Notes: generated from the letters alone by a model not told the origin. Counted from the stretch's first letter, positions 10,825-21,236 are shown. The stretch is DNA of 64,000 nucleotides from Spodoptera frugiperda (GCF_023101765.2 NC_064224.1:4594103-4658102), one strand, 5' to 3'. Program-made: numbers and translations.

Positions 10825-11025
10825 CTTGCACTGTCTTAGAATTTTCTACTGTGTCGTGGGCGCGTTTAAAAACATACAATTTCACATACACATGACACCC
10901 AGACCCGGAACAACAATCTGAGGATCACGCAAAGAGTTGCTCCGTGCGTCACTCGAAACCGCGATTCGTTGCACGGCAGCCAGTTGCCCAGCCACCGCGC
11001 CAACTGTGCAGTCAACTGGTTTTGT
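10825..11025 (+). repeat. Family E tRNA-like SINE
   Basis: TTGCACTGTCTTAGAATTTT and GTGTCGTGGGCGCGTTTA at the start, CAAAGAGTTGCTCCGTGCGT in the middle and CAGCCAGTTGCCCAGCCACC at the end. Confidence 0.65.
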
Positions 11026-11046
11026 TTGGTGTGATATGTAGTATGT

Positions 11047-11171
11047 ACCTTTTTTTGAGGGGGAAAATCATCCAATGACTTCTCCCGCATTGGGCGATGC
11101 GAGAGAGAGTGTCAGACTCTTACTGATTAAAAACCACCCCGTTCCTACTCCTGCTTTTCGAGCCGGAGCCC
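11047..11171 (+). repeat. Family A repeat, left part of a split copy
   Basis: It runs from GAGGGGGAAAATCATCCAAT to CGAGCCGGAGCCCC. The remainder of the copy (GGTAAACCCGCTAGGTAGTC) reappears at 12566-12602, after the 1.39-kb inserted element. Confidence 0.75.
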
Positions 11172-12565
11172 CGCCCAAGTAGCACAAAACTGCATTATAA
11201 GATGTCACATGAGGTAACTTCGGTTACTTTAGCACTTATAAAGAGTTATTACAGTACACTCGACCTGCAATAGGTAAAAGTGAGCTTCCACCTGAATAAA
11301 AACGTTATTACGTGTCACGGAGACCACGCTGCAACGCTTGCAGCGTTAATATAGGTAACAAGTTTAGTATTATACAGCTTTAAGCAATTTGAAGTACTTT
11401 TGTGGACTTTAACTAAGCTATATTCTGAATTGAAGACCACAACTGAACTCTTAGACGACTTGCATTTTAAGAAAGATCACGTGAGCTATTATGATGCAAT
11501 CAGTTATTCTGTGGCTTCAAATAACAAGGATACAATGCCTTTTGCTGCACACAGTGGAATTTGTGTAATGTTAATCAGCTTGTTATACGCAATCGTATAA
11601 TAGCTCTTATGAAGCCTACATGATCACTATGGGTTACCCACTATCAAGCTTTACATGAATCTGTAGCTGACTTGTGTAACACAAAAACCACTCGTAACAG
11701 CTCGTCACTGATTCTTGTACCACGAGTGAACACTTCAACAGCTCATGCCGTTTAATTTTAATTAATACGGTACACATTGCTTGTCTGCCATTTTTTAGAT
11801 TCTAACCTATGTATAAATAATAAATAACAATTGGTTTTTGTTTAGTTAACGAAAATTTCAAAAGAATTTGAATAGAAAGTGTAATGATTTCATTTTACAG
11901 CTTATTCTCAAACTACAAAGGAAAAATAAAAAGACTTAATTTTTTATAATAATATCATCAACGTTTTTAATACTATAATTTTCAGGAAAGCAGTGATATT
12001 TTGAGAGCGCGTGAAAATATTCGTCTATAATTATATAGTATTTGACAATAAACTTTCTTTCCCATTCGAATTTCATGCACATGAGGAAAAACAAAGTTTA
12101 CTTCCTGATAAATATTTTCCCCATAAACACTTTACAAAATGGTTCATACAAAACATATCAAAATAATAAGAAGTAGGGTGAAAATTATTCACAATTTTGC
12201 CACTTGTGAACTGTCAGCTCCATATAAGAGTTGCTAATATCCTGGAGTGTATTTTGTGGTGATAAACAAGGAACAAGTACTCTATTATTCAGCCCTTGTG
12301 GTGTATAAAAAGTAACACATACCCTGATAATCGGTCATTATTCAGCTCTTGGGGCGACTGTTACCTTCAATAATGTCCAAATAACGCTGATATAGCGCAA
12401 CCAGCTACATTATTCAGCTAATAGCTGATTAATTTGTGCCCAAATCAGAGTTATATCAGCTGAGTAGGCGCCTCTAACGCTCTTATTCAGTAGGTTTATT
12501 CAGCTGAAGATTTCATTGTGAACAGTAATTCAGCTACTATTCAGCGCTTCTGTGCTACTTGGGCG
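11172..12565. mobile_element. 1.39-kb TIR element inserted in a family A repeat
   Basis: CGCCCAAGTAGCACA (11172-11186) and TGTGCTACTTGGGCG (12551-12565) are exact inverted repeats at the limits of the insertion. The uninterrupted family A sequence has a single CG at this point, so the outer CG on each side may be a 2-bp TSD and the element proper CCCAAGTAGCACA to its inverse. The right third contains several ATTCAGCT/AGCTGAAT motifs (about 12270-12545). No convincing coding frame is present; the 66-codon frame at 11400-11600 is unrecognised. Superfamily unassigned. Confidence 0.75.
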
Positions 12566-12602
12566 GTAAACCCGCTAGGTAGTCTGCAGCTCCGGAGCAG
12601 TA
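12566..12602 (+). repeat. Family A repeat, right part of the split copy
   Basis: GGTAAACCCGCTAGGTAGTC continuing to GCAGCTCCGG, the normal 3' end of the family. Confidence 0.7.
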
Positions 12603-13244
12603 CCTATGCACCGAAACGTTCAGATAAAACGTGCATTCCTTAATAGGACAACAAAGCGTACAAATCCATCTTTGAAATGACAAAAACGTGCATTGTGAAA
12701 ATCTCTTGGAACTCAACAATGAATAAGCGTAAACAAATTGAACGAATGTTGCCACACTAAATTTAGGTACTTTTTTCACTTTAAAAATATATATATTTTT
12801 TAGCGACCCGCCCTAGCTTCGCATGGGTGCAACGGTGATATATTATGCATGTATTATACATATAAATCTTACTCTTGAATCACTCTATCTATTAAAAAAA
12901 CCGCATCAAAATCCGTTGCGTAATTTTAAAGATTTAAGCATACAAAGGGAAATAGGGACAGAAAAAGCGACTTTGTTTTATACTATGTAGTGCTATTGCA
13001 ATCACTATTCCATTTTTTGCAATTGACATAGCTGATGGATTCCTTCAGGGTAAGGGAAGCAGAGATTCCTTCTCCGTGTGAGAAGAGGATGATGATGAAG
13101 GGAAGCACTAAAATAATTGTAGATTTACTAATATTAGGATTTTATTTTATTTTATTATACCTACTGATTATAGGGGTAACCAGTGGTAGACATGATCATA
13201 AAAAAGTTTTCCAAATTATTTGTACTGCAAGACGATCCTGAAAT
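12603..13244. other. Intergenic, with a LINE-tail-like segment
   Basis: At about 12800-12990, GCGACCCGCCCTAGCTTCGC, AAATCCGTTGCGTAATTTTA and AGCATACAAAGGGAAATAG resemble the 3' tails of LINEs common in insect genomes. No gene was found. Confidence 0.4.
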
Positions 13245-13385
13245 GGCTGATGACAGGGTATGAAAATTAAATTAATCACCTACCTACCCTATTTTCTTTT
13301 GTTTTAAAAAACGTTGCCCCACACTAGGATTTTCTCCTGTGTCGTGGGTGCGTTTACAAACATATAAGTTCACATACACATATTT
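13245..13385 (+). repeat. Family G fragment followed by family E fragment
   Basis: GCTGATGACAGGGTATGAAA with CTACCCTATTTTC is a shortened family G unit. It is followed by CCCACACTAGGATTTTCTCC and GTGTCGTGGGTGCGTTTACA of family E. Confidence 0.5.
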
Positions 13386-13989
13386 CAATCAAGAACCTAT
13401 AAAGGATTTACTTGCTTATGTTAGCTGTTGCCTATATAGCTAATAGTACCTGTATTAAAAAAAAACGTAGGTACCTAAAAATTACAGTTTTTCACGCTTG
13501 CAACTCAAATTGTTTAGCGAAGCTTTTAAAAGATCTCGCAATGTTTGCTCTTCAGTCTGTAGAGCAAAATGAGTGAATAGTAATAGTGTTTTGGTTTAAG
13601 TATCGTATCGACACATACTTTAGAATTTCAAGATGCGTCTTTTGTGGTTGGTATACAGTATGTTAACTAACAGGGGGCGTTCCTGTTAACCCGCAATACC
13701 ATAGCATCCATGCAAAAAATATTACCATACAAAAACAAAATTTTAATTTTATAAATTTTTTAAAAGTTAAATAGATACGTAATAAAAGAAACACTCTGTG
13801 CATTTGTCCGTCTTCCAGCGTAGTTGAAGGAAGGCAATCGTTGCAATTTATTACTTATTTTTCTAGGCTGATATTTTTATTTTGAAAACCGTAAATGTGC
13901 CAATGTATTACTAGGTGTGCGATATAAAGAGTTATATCGTGCATTAAAATAGAAAGAAAAAATTGTTTTCTGCATATTGTCCATACCTA
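13386..13989. other. Intergenic, nothing specific
   Basis: AT-rich. GAAAACCGTAAATGTGCCAA near 13883 recurs at 18357, so part is repetitive. No gene signal. Confidence 0.35.
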
Positions 13990-14190
13990 CTTCCATACCA
14001 ATATTATAAATGTGAAAGTGTGTATGTCTGTTTATTTGTCCGTCTTCCACGGCAAAACGAAGCAACGAGTTGACGTTGACGTGAATTTTTAAATGGAGAT
14101 AGTTAAAGTAGAGGCTACTTTTTATCCCCTTCTACCCTAAAATGGGCGGTGGGAGTTTGTATGAAGCATTCCGCAATGTTCAAGGTAGAA
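13990..14190 (+). repeat. LINE 3'-tail-like fragment
   Basis: AATATTATAAATGTGAAAGT, GTCTGTTTATTTGTCCGTCT, CGAAGCAACGAGTTGACG and a GGAGATAGTTAAAGT segment are in the order seen in non-LTR retrotransposon tails of insects. Confidence 0.45.
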
Positions 14191-14407
14191 AGCTAAAAAT
14201 TGGTTTGCGGACTATTCATGACTAAGGAACCAATCGTGCATATATATTTTTATCAGGCATCAGTCAGGGTTCGTCTAAAAATTACATCCTTTTCCAAACT
14301 AAAACAACAATTAGTGAAAAGACTGACACAGGGTGTACTTTTTCGTGGATCAAATATAAGTGACTGCAATTTAAAAACTGTAGGACTTAGAATTCTTTTT
14401 ATATTCT

Positions 14408-14612
14408 GACTAGCTACTTCCGCGCCGTTTCAACCGCTCTGCTTGGCTGCTATTGGTCATAGCGTAATGTTTTATAGCCTATAGCCTTTCTCGATAAATG
14501 CGTTATTCAACACAAAAATCATTATTCAAATCGGACCAGCAGTTTTGGAGATTAGCGCGTTCAAACAAACAAACAAACAAACTTTTCAGCTTTATAATAT
14601 TAGTATAGATAA
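14408..14612 (+). repeat. Family C repeat, full-length-looking
   Basis: Starts ACTAGCTACTTCCGCGCC, then CTATTGGTCATAGCGTAATG and CAAATCGGACCAGCAGTTTT, ending CTTTATAATATTAGTATAGA. It lies about 60 bp upstream of the proposed start of the serine protease homologue gene. Confidence 0.7.
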
Positions 14613-14673
14613 CAGTTGGAACCTTGCCGATCACCTGGTGCCACTCGACGTCGACAGTATACATATAATACAT

Positions 14674-17600
14674 ATGTCATTGTAAAGCCGTGTCATATTT
14701 GGTGGACACAAATAAGGACATTAAATGTAGAATCATTTATTTCGCAGGTTTATTTCGATCATATCACTTATATTAGACCTATCTTTTGGGTTGACTTGGC
14801 TTGAAAGGTACCATTACCCAGGCTTTTACACTACGGAGCCACCAGCGACTGTGAATAAGACTGATGCAAGAGTACCGCTAAAGATTTACACACCAGATTT
14901 CCGAGTTGAAGAACCCATGTTCGTGCCATTCGGAGGTTTTTCGTTGAAACTATCCACTTCTATAGAACGTGAGAGACCTTACCGACTTTCACCACATTAT
15001 AAGCAAGTTCAACACTGGAAGGGATCGGTAAGTATGGCATAGGTGATGTAGGTACCTAATACCACTGTGATGTAAATGTTACTGGATCTTTTCGGATTTT
15101 CGTAAATCTCTCAGTAGTCGCACGGAGTCTGGAATTGTGCCTGGTATATGGCAATCCCACAAAAACATTTCATGTTAAATGTTGCCAAGACGAGACCATA
15201 TAGCTCGCACTGTCAAAAAGTAATCAGATCTAGTGTGGAGCCAAGTTTGTAGGCGTGCAAACCGTGGACGTAACTAGCGAGTCGGCCGCACGGACTTTTC
15301 TCGAACCGCTTCGAGAAAAGGTAGGTAGTGCCCTTGCGCTTCGCTTGGCTCGTCTTGGCGGGGGCACTCCCGTGCCCCCAGATAGGCTCACCCTCTATTA
15401 CATGGGACTTATGGATGAAAAGTGGGTGTACATTGTACAGTGGCATTACGTGTCGTAATGTACACCTCTGCCTACCCCTTCGAGGATAAAAGGCGTGACG
15501 CTGCAAAAAAAAGATGATGTAATTATAACATCATGTAGGGCAATGTTCAAAATAAAAATATACCGTAAGCCAGGCACAAATTTTTGTCCATCATTCTCTA
15601 CCAGTCAATAACTCGAATAGTGCTTTAGAAAGTCATATTATGAAGCCTTAAGGTCTATATATTTTTTTATAATAGAGAACATGCACTCATAGGGTACGGT
15701 AAAATACTTTTAACTAAAAATCTTTTCCACATTGTTATTTGGACTGATATTTATATATTTTTTATATATATAAGTAATATAGAAAAATCTCTTCCATTAC
15801 CAGATGCCATTTGGATGTCAGGGACCCCCTGTATTTAGTTCGTTAGTTGTATCTACCTCAACTTTTTTGTTTAGGACAACGCAAATTACTTGGGCTGTTA
15901 CTGTTGTACTACATATAGAAGACACATCGTGCTCGCTGGTTGTGCAGTAGTGACCACACGACATGTCCTCACGACGGCAAACCCCACCGTACTAATATTA
16001 AGATCTTATGGCCACTTGAAAACGTTGGAACATATTCTGGGTGGATGGTACGATACCAACAGCAATACATTCAACAGCTCTTTGTACTTCGCACCGTCAA
16101 GGATACACATTCATCCAATGGTAAGTCCATATTAGTCTATCTCATTTGCGTGTTTAATGGGCCTTTCCACCAGAGATGTAGTCTGCTATTACAATTGTGT
16201 CAGAATGGTCGATCACTGAGCAGTGCGAGAGGGACGGAGCTATGTAGGTTGTATAGCTCCGTCCCTCTCGCACTGCTCATTGACCATTCTGACACAATTG
16301 TAATAGCAGACTAAGGCCCCAGATATGTACTATGTAGCTATGCTGTAAGGATGTAATAGCTAAGCTGTGAAACTATGTGACCGTTTGACTCACTCACACA
16401 AAGAAACACAACGAAAGCGTTGTTTCACGTCGGTTTTCTGTTAGGCCGCGGTGTCACTCCGGTCACAGAATAATAAGTAAACTCCGGTCGACAAATACAC
16501 ACTAATATCATCGTTTTTAAAACAACCCTATTGTTTTTGGATCAAGTGTATTGAAAAAGTTAATTACGTTTTGGTTACAGTATAAATATGACTATGAAGT
16601 AAATGTGTCGCATCCAATTCCGGTGATGTACGACCTTTCCCTGTGGGCTGCCACTCATCCCTTCTATGGATCTACGTTTTCGTATTCGCGTGCAGTCATA
16701 TGTGCTAGGGCGGCTTCAGGGTGGTAAGTTTTGAGTTCGGTTTTCTGTAAATTCTCGTAGTAGCACGCAATCTAGCGCATTGTACCTTGTATATTAGGTA
16801 TAGGTATACCTTAGGTATAGGTACTCCCTGTTACCGGGGCTCCGGCTTAAAGCAGGAGAAGGAACGGGATGGTTTTTAGTCAGTAAGAGTCTGGCACTCC
16901 CTCTCGCCTCGCCTAAGGCGGGAGAAGTCATTGGATGATTTTCCCCCCTCAAAAAATAAGGGTATCAGTTTGCATTCTGATGAAATTTAAAGAGTTAGGT
17001 ACGGTAAATTGTATTACCTAGTCCTAAGACATACTTTACTGAATGTTTTCAGGTATGAATATGCTTCAACGATTCCTCGAAGACTTGATATGTCTGTCGT
17101 TGTTGGATTTCAATTTATGAAGTCATACCATCGTCGACCTATGCCTTGGTTTAAATACGGTGTTCGCACGAAATCACACGTATGGCCTTGTCCAAAGGTA
17201 ACTTTTTTTAATTAATTTTATTATCTTATCAATAGGTTCCTACAATTTATAGAATACTAGCTTCTGCCCGCGACTTCGTGCGTGGAAAATTAAAAAAAAT
17301 TGGGTTGTACTACCTACTAATAGATGTTGGCCGATTCTCATAGATACCGGATAAGCACGAAAAATTTCATCAAAATCGGTCAAGCCGTTTCGGAGGAGTA
17401 TGGCAACGAAAACTGTGACACAAGAATTTTATAATATAGATTAGATATGCTACTCAACTGCTCTCTCTACTACACTACTACCTTTGAATAAATGGCATGT
17501 CATGGGGCGTATACCCCTAACCATCCGATGGTCAACCTACCTACTTACTTACTATAAGTTTTTAAACTGACATGGTCACTATATCATTAGTCCCTCTTGC

Positions 17601-18842
17601 ACTGCTCAGTGATCGACCATTCTGACACAATTGTAATAGCAGACTAAGGCCCCAGTTCATCCGCGATCATGGCGCTTGCGACAGTGCCGAAATATCGGAC
17701 CTCACAAAAACTAATAAACATAGTAAATATTCAGTTTGTAGTTCTGATGAGATAGCCCACTTACTAGTTTGCCACTATATCATTATGCAATAGGTATCTA
17801 GATACAATATTCTGGATACATACCTATACATCTTGGTAGGTATATCGCTCACCTAGTAATATATTGGCACATCTACAAAAAATGCGAAATTGACTTTATA
17901 TGGTTTACGTGTTTAAAATAAGGATGTAACGGAGATAGTTTTATCGGAACAGAAAGCGGAGTCGGAGTTTTTGAATTTGCTTTTCGGAGTCGGAGTCGGA
18001 GGAAGGATTAGAAAGGGATGGCATGAGAGAGAATTTTTATTAGGTAAAACATTATTTCATGCATTGCCATAACAGTTGACACAGGCCGACGTCGCCGCTA
18101 TGTTATGCTTAGACCTCCGATTAAAACCTTCATAGTGTCGGAGCCAAAGTCAGAACCGAAGGTGTAATAATAATCGGAAATTCCGATTTAACGGAACCGG
18201 AGTCGGAACTCCATAACATCCCTGGTTTAAAAGTGCACATTAATCTATATATTTCCATATTCATCGAGAGAGGTCGTAAGTGTCATTATACCATTATTGT
18301 AGTTTCCTCCCTCACGCACGTAGGTAAAACAACGGTTCATTGGTCAAGTAAACTATGAAAACCGTAAATGTGCCAATATATTTACCTATGTATATCTATC
18401 CATTTTAATTGACGATCATTTTGTTTAACAATTTTTTTTGTTTTAGAGCGAATGGCACTGGTATCATTGCATAATGGGAGAATATTGGGGCAAATTTGGC
18501 TTTGATTCTGGTGGCGCCATGCACATGATGTTGGAGGGACGTTCATACCGCCATGATGGGCTGGCCGGCCTGTGTTCTTTCTCTTTAAAACTTAGATCAT
18601 TACAAACAACTCATTATTTTACAGTGCTTGATACATATCCAGTTCTGGACTTCATGTATGACGCATACAAAGGTTTAAGTAAATACGCGTGGCTGGACAA
18701 TAGGTTCGAAGATACGAAATACGCGGCACCAATAGCTTGGCGGGGCGAACACATTCCCGTCTATTATAATCAAGGGTGGGAAGCCTATCACGTATATGGG
18801 GGGTACATTTACGGAAGTTATTTACCAAATTATCGAAGGTGA
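14674..18842 (+). CDS. Secreted serine protease homologue (catalytic His replaced)
   Basis: Six exons: 14674-14681, 14748-15027, 15875-16120, 16581-16723, 17053-17197 and 18447-18842 (stop TGA at 18840), 405 residues. Exons 2-6 are well supported by GT/AG sites and continuous phase. Exon 1 (eight bases, ATGTCATT) is inferred because it gives a normal signal peptide, MSLFISIISLILDLSFG. The chymotrypsin-fold landmarks are degenerate. The His-57 motif is VLTTANPT, with Asn132 where His is expected. The Asp-102 region is MYDLSLW (Asp196). The Ser-195 region is FGFDSGGA (Ser295), with the preceding Cys and Gly replaced by Phe. DTYPVLDFMYDAY fits the C-terminal helix. With two of three triad residues and no His, it should not cleave peptides; a binding or regulatory role in haemolymph or gut is possible. 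No clip domain or RIVGG activation site is visible. The mature protein is rich in Tyr and Trp. No named orthologue was recognised. Confidence 0.82.
15093..15507 (+). repeat. Family D tRNA-like SINE, 3' part, interrupted
   Basis: TCTCAGTAGTCGCACGGAGT and TTGTGCCTGGTATATGGCAA before, then AGGCTCACCCTCTATTACAT to ACCTCTGCCTACCCCTTCG and AAAAGGCGTGACG after, an inserted segment at 15156-15381. It lies in the second intron of the serine protease homologue gene. Confidence 0.65.
15156..15381. mobile_element. 226-bp insertion with two hairpins inside SINE D
   Basis: It is inserted between GGCAAT and AGGCTC of the SINE, with AT at both junctions (15154-15155 and 15382-15383). It contains a perfect 11-bp-arm hairpin at 15295-15320 (loop CCGC). 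Almost at its right end is an 8-bp-arm G/C hairpin at 15360-15379 (loop TCCC). A hairpin close to one end recalls Helitron 3' ends, but the terminal CTRR is absent. Type unassigned. Confidence 0.55.
16150..16385. mobile_element. MITE-like repeat containing an inserted hairpin element
   Basis: GGGCCTTTCCACCAGAGATG before and TATGTACTATGTAGCTATGC plus GTGAAACTATGTGACCGTTT after match the uninterrupted sequence at 59680-59765. Between them sits the foldback element (16179-16313), with the same arm sequence as 4872-5010 but one mismatch near the loop and a 4-base deletion in the right arm. Confidence 0.65.
16388..16475 (-). repeat. Family B repeat, partial
   Basis: Reverse complement of the CGTGAAACAACGCTTTCGTT core with CTCACACAA flanks, in an intron of the serine protease homologue. 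Confidence 0.6.
16829..16957 (-). repeat. Family A repeat, partial
   Basis: TTACCGGGGCTCCGGCTTAA, GATGGTTTTTAGTCAGTAAG and GAAGTCATTGGATGATTTTC are the reverse complement of family A. Confidence 0.65.
17258..17445 (+). repeat. LINE 3'-tail-like fragment
   Basis: CTAGCTTCTGCCCGCGACTT, AAATTTCATCAAAATCGGTC, GCCGTTTCGGAGGAGTATGG and a terminal TTTATAATATAGATTAGA are the usual wording of insect LINE tails. Confidence 0.55.
17588..17655 (+). repeat. Solo arm of the hairpin element
   Basis: CCCTCTTGCACTGCTCAGTG through AATAGCAGACTAAGGCCCCA matches the right arm of 4872-5010; no partner arm is nearby. Confidence 0.65.
17919..18224 (-). mobile_element. hAT-like MITE with 8-bp TSD, second copy
   Basis: Reverse orientation relative to 2100-2413: it begins TAAGGATGTAACGGAG and ends CCATAACATCCCTG. 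It is bracketed by exact GTTTAAAA copies at 17911-17918 and 18225-18232. It sits in the last intron of the serine protease homologue gene, about 215 bp before the final exon. Confidence 0.8.
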
Positions 18843-18936
18843 ATGCTCGGGTGATGGTGATAATTATAATGTTATACCCATCATTTAGTTTTAATCGTGA
18901 TTATTTGGAAGTTTGTGTTAGAAGTTAAAGTGGATA

Positions 18937-18942
18937 AATAAA
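18937..18942 (+). terminator. Poly(A) signal of the serine protease homologue
   Basis: AATAAA 95 bases after the stop codon. Confidence 0.6.
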
Positions 18943-19821
18943 CCTTGTGTATTTTGACAAAACGCGTCATATCCTCATCAAAAAGAAAGAAAGAAAAACA
19001 GTTTATTTGCACCGTTATAAGATATTGCAAGTAAAACAAGAAAATGATTTAAAATAATTAATAAATAATCAACACGGTGCAAAACGTGGCCTTTATTGTT
19101 CAGCTAAAATGTCGTAGCCTGAGCAGGATGGCTCGAGTCACAGCACAGCTCTGATTGTGATTTTCTGCACTAGCAAGCCACCACGAAGTTTGTCATGATT
19201 CGCACCAGATATAATACTATATTTAGGACCTAACTACTGTTTTTTTTGTAATCTATTGAACCAAAGTATTTACCTATATGTATATCTACTTATTTTATAA
19301 CTATGTATACATGAAACCTAAATAAACGTTGATAAGTTTACCTATTGGTGATTTTATTGAACCTTACCTATACTTAAATGAGAGAGAGAGTTGTGTGAGT
19401 AAGGTTACCGGAGGCCCGATTCCCCAACAACCCTTAAATTCCTAACGCCCAAAATGCCGGCAACGCACTTGTAACGCCTCTGGTGTTTCAAGTGTTCATG
19501 GGCGGCGGTGATTGCTTACCATCAGTTGATACGTCTGCTAGTGTTCCATAAAAAAACCTTTTAAGCCCCCTAGCGTGCGGCTACAAAGCGAAAAATATAT
19601 AGTTATGTACTTACACTAAATAAGGAGGAGCAATCGTGAAAATAGAACGAAACAAGCATGCATGCTGATCGCTTACCGGGTGATCCGTCCGATCCGATCC
19701 GTATACAGGTGATCCGTCTGCCTCCATTCCATAAAAAAATATAATGATAATAAAAGAATTTTAATATTTCTATGGTTTTTGGTGTCAGAATGGAAGCTAA
19801 AAATCTTCAAATGCATTGCAT
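18943..19821. other. Intergenic, with a family B repeat at 19388-19560
   Basis: The family B copy (+ strand) runs from GTGTGAGTAAGGTTACCGGA to GGGCGGCGGTGATTGCTTAC. A short similarity to the copy end, CGGGTGATCCGTCCG, follows at about 19677. Nothing else was recognised. Confidence 0.5.
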
Positions 19822-19929
19822 GACAAGGTGAACCTGATTTAGTTCGCAGAGAGCCACTAGATGCAGGTCACTTCCAACCAGCTTATCTGGAATATAGGAG
19901 AGGCTTATGTTCAACAGTGAACATCTTGG
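19822..19929 (+). repeat. 108-bp direct repeat, left copy
   Basis: Identical by eye to 22480-22587 and in the same orientation. It includes GAGGCTTATGTTCAACAGTG, a phrase typical of insect LINE 3' regions. The two copies flank the broken LINE. Confidence 0.85.
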
Positions 19930-20125
19930 GGCCAAGACAGTGGCGTAGCGTGAGTGTCGGCCGCCCGGGGCGGAAGACAATTTTGCCGCCCCCTTATTTC
20001 ATTTTAATTTAATGTATACTACACATTACATACATTCATAATAGAGAACTTTTCGGCGAGAACATTCATGAATCAGAGCACTCCCCGTGGTAGAGGCGAT
20101 AGAAAATGCACAAGGAAGCTACATA

Positions 20126-21236
20126 GGGAAGTCAGCTCAAAGCGGCCACCTTAACTTTGAGTTTAAAAAAAGCCATTGAACGAAAGATTTTTAAAGAGAA
20201 TTTTATACTAGCTAGTCGAGAATTTATCGAATTTTTGTAATGGTCAATTGAAATTTGCGTAAGTTGAATAATAATCATATGATTTGCAGATTACGAAAAC
20301 TTGTATAAAACCGCTTTGCCCGAGTGGTCGCCCAAAGCGGCCACGGGGGTAAGGGCAACGTGGCCATCCCAAAAGTTTTCAAGCAATGAATTGTTTTTTG
20401 TTGGAAAATACCGTGATTGACAAAATAAAAATGCAAAATCAAAAATCAACACATATAATTCACATAAAAAAAAAATCAACAACATTTTACCTATTTTAAT
20501 CACAGTCATCATAAAAGTAATTTATAAAAATTGATATACTTGGGATTTGTTGAAGCCTCGAGCTCTGGCTATGGATGTGGGTTCTGGTTGTCGCAAGGTA
20601 AATATTGACGCATGATGAAGCCTTTATAAAAATCGTGTCCAGCCGTTTCATTTTTAAAAGGATGTGGAATATGGTTTGATTCAGCATATTGAAACACAAG
20701 GTGCAAAAAATCTTCCATTGTGAGGCCATTAAAGAGGTTGTCCATATGAAACAAGTACTCTAAGACGCCTTCTTTGTTGTGGTGTAAACAAAATAAATAA
20801 GAATTATATATATGCAGCGATAATATGAAAGTAAGGGCAAAGGTCAGTTGACCGCTTTGCCCAGCCGCTTTGCCTTTTTCAACCATTTTATTAAAAAAAA
20901 TATTTTCACTCACATTATTAACTATATTTCGAAGCAAATACCACACAAAAAAGGCAAAATAGATAAGTAACGTTAAACGTGCAATAAAACCATTTTAATA
21001 TAAATAGTTTTGACCAAAACAGGTTGAACTTACCTCGTATTATTTTAACAAAACGCACAAAAAATATTTGTCGTTACTAGAACCACGCGTTCGTTCTCCT
21101 TCCTGAAAATGAGTGACTGGCGCGTGGAGGAAGGTTTGGGTATACGTACAGAATCAACGTTGCGCTATCATTTCAAATAACCGAAAAATTAAAGTGGCCG
21201 CTTTGCCTCCTATGACCGCTTTGAGCTGACTTCCCC
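20126..21236 (-). mobile_element. pogo-like DNA transposon relic inside the LINE
   Basis: Ends GGGAAGTCAGCTCAAAGCGG and its inverse CCGCTTTGAGCTGACTTCCC (to 21236) are terminal inverted repeats, flanked by TA on both sides (20124-20125 and 21237-21238). The minus strand at about 20946-20520 encodes the N-terminal DNA-binding half of a pogo/CENP-B-type transposase. It has LTMEDFLHLVFQYAESNHI, HPFKNETAGHDFYKGFI and, after a frame change, LRQPEPTSIARARGFNKSQV. No DDE catalytic domain follows, so it is internally deleted and non-autonomous. The motif CCGCTTTGCC is repeated near both ends and inside. Confidence 0.75.

Noticed and set aside
20496..20729. 77-codon minus-strand frame as a separate gene
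   Set aside because: It is an alternative frame of the pogo-like transposase remnant.
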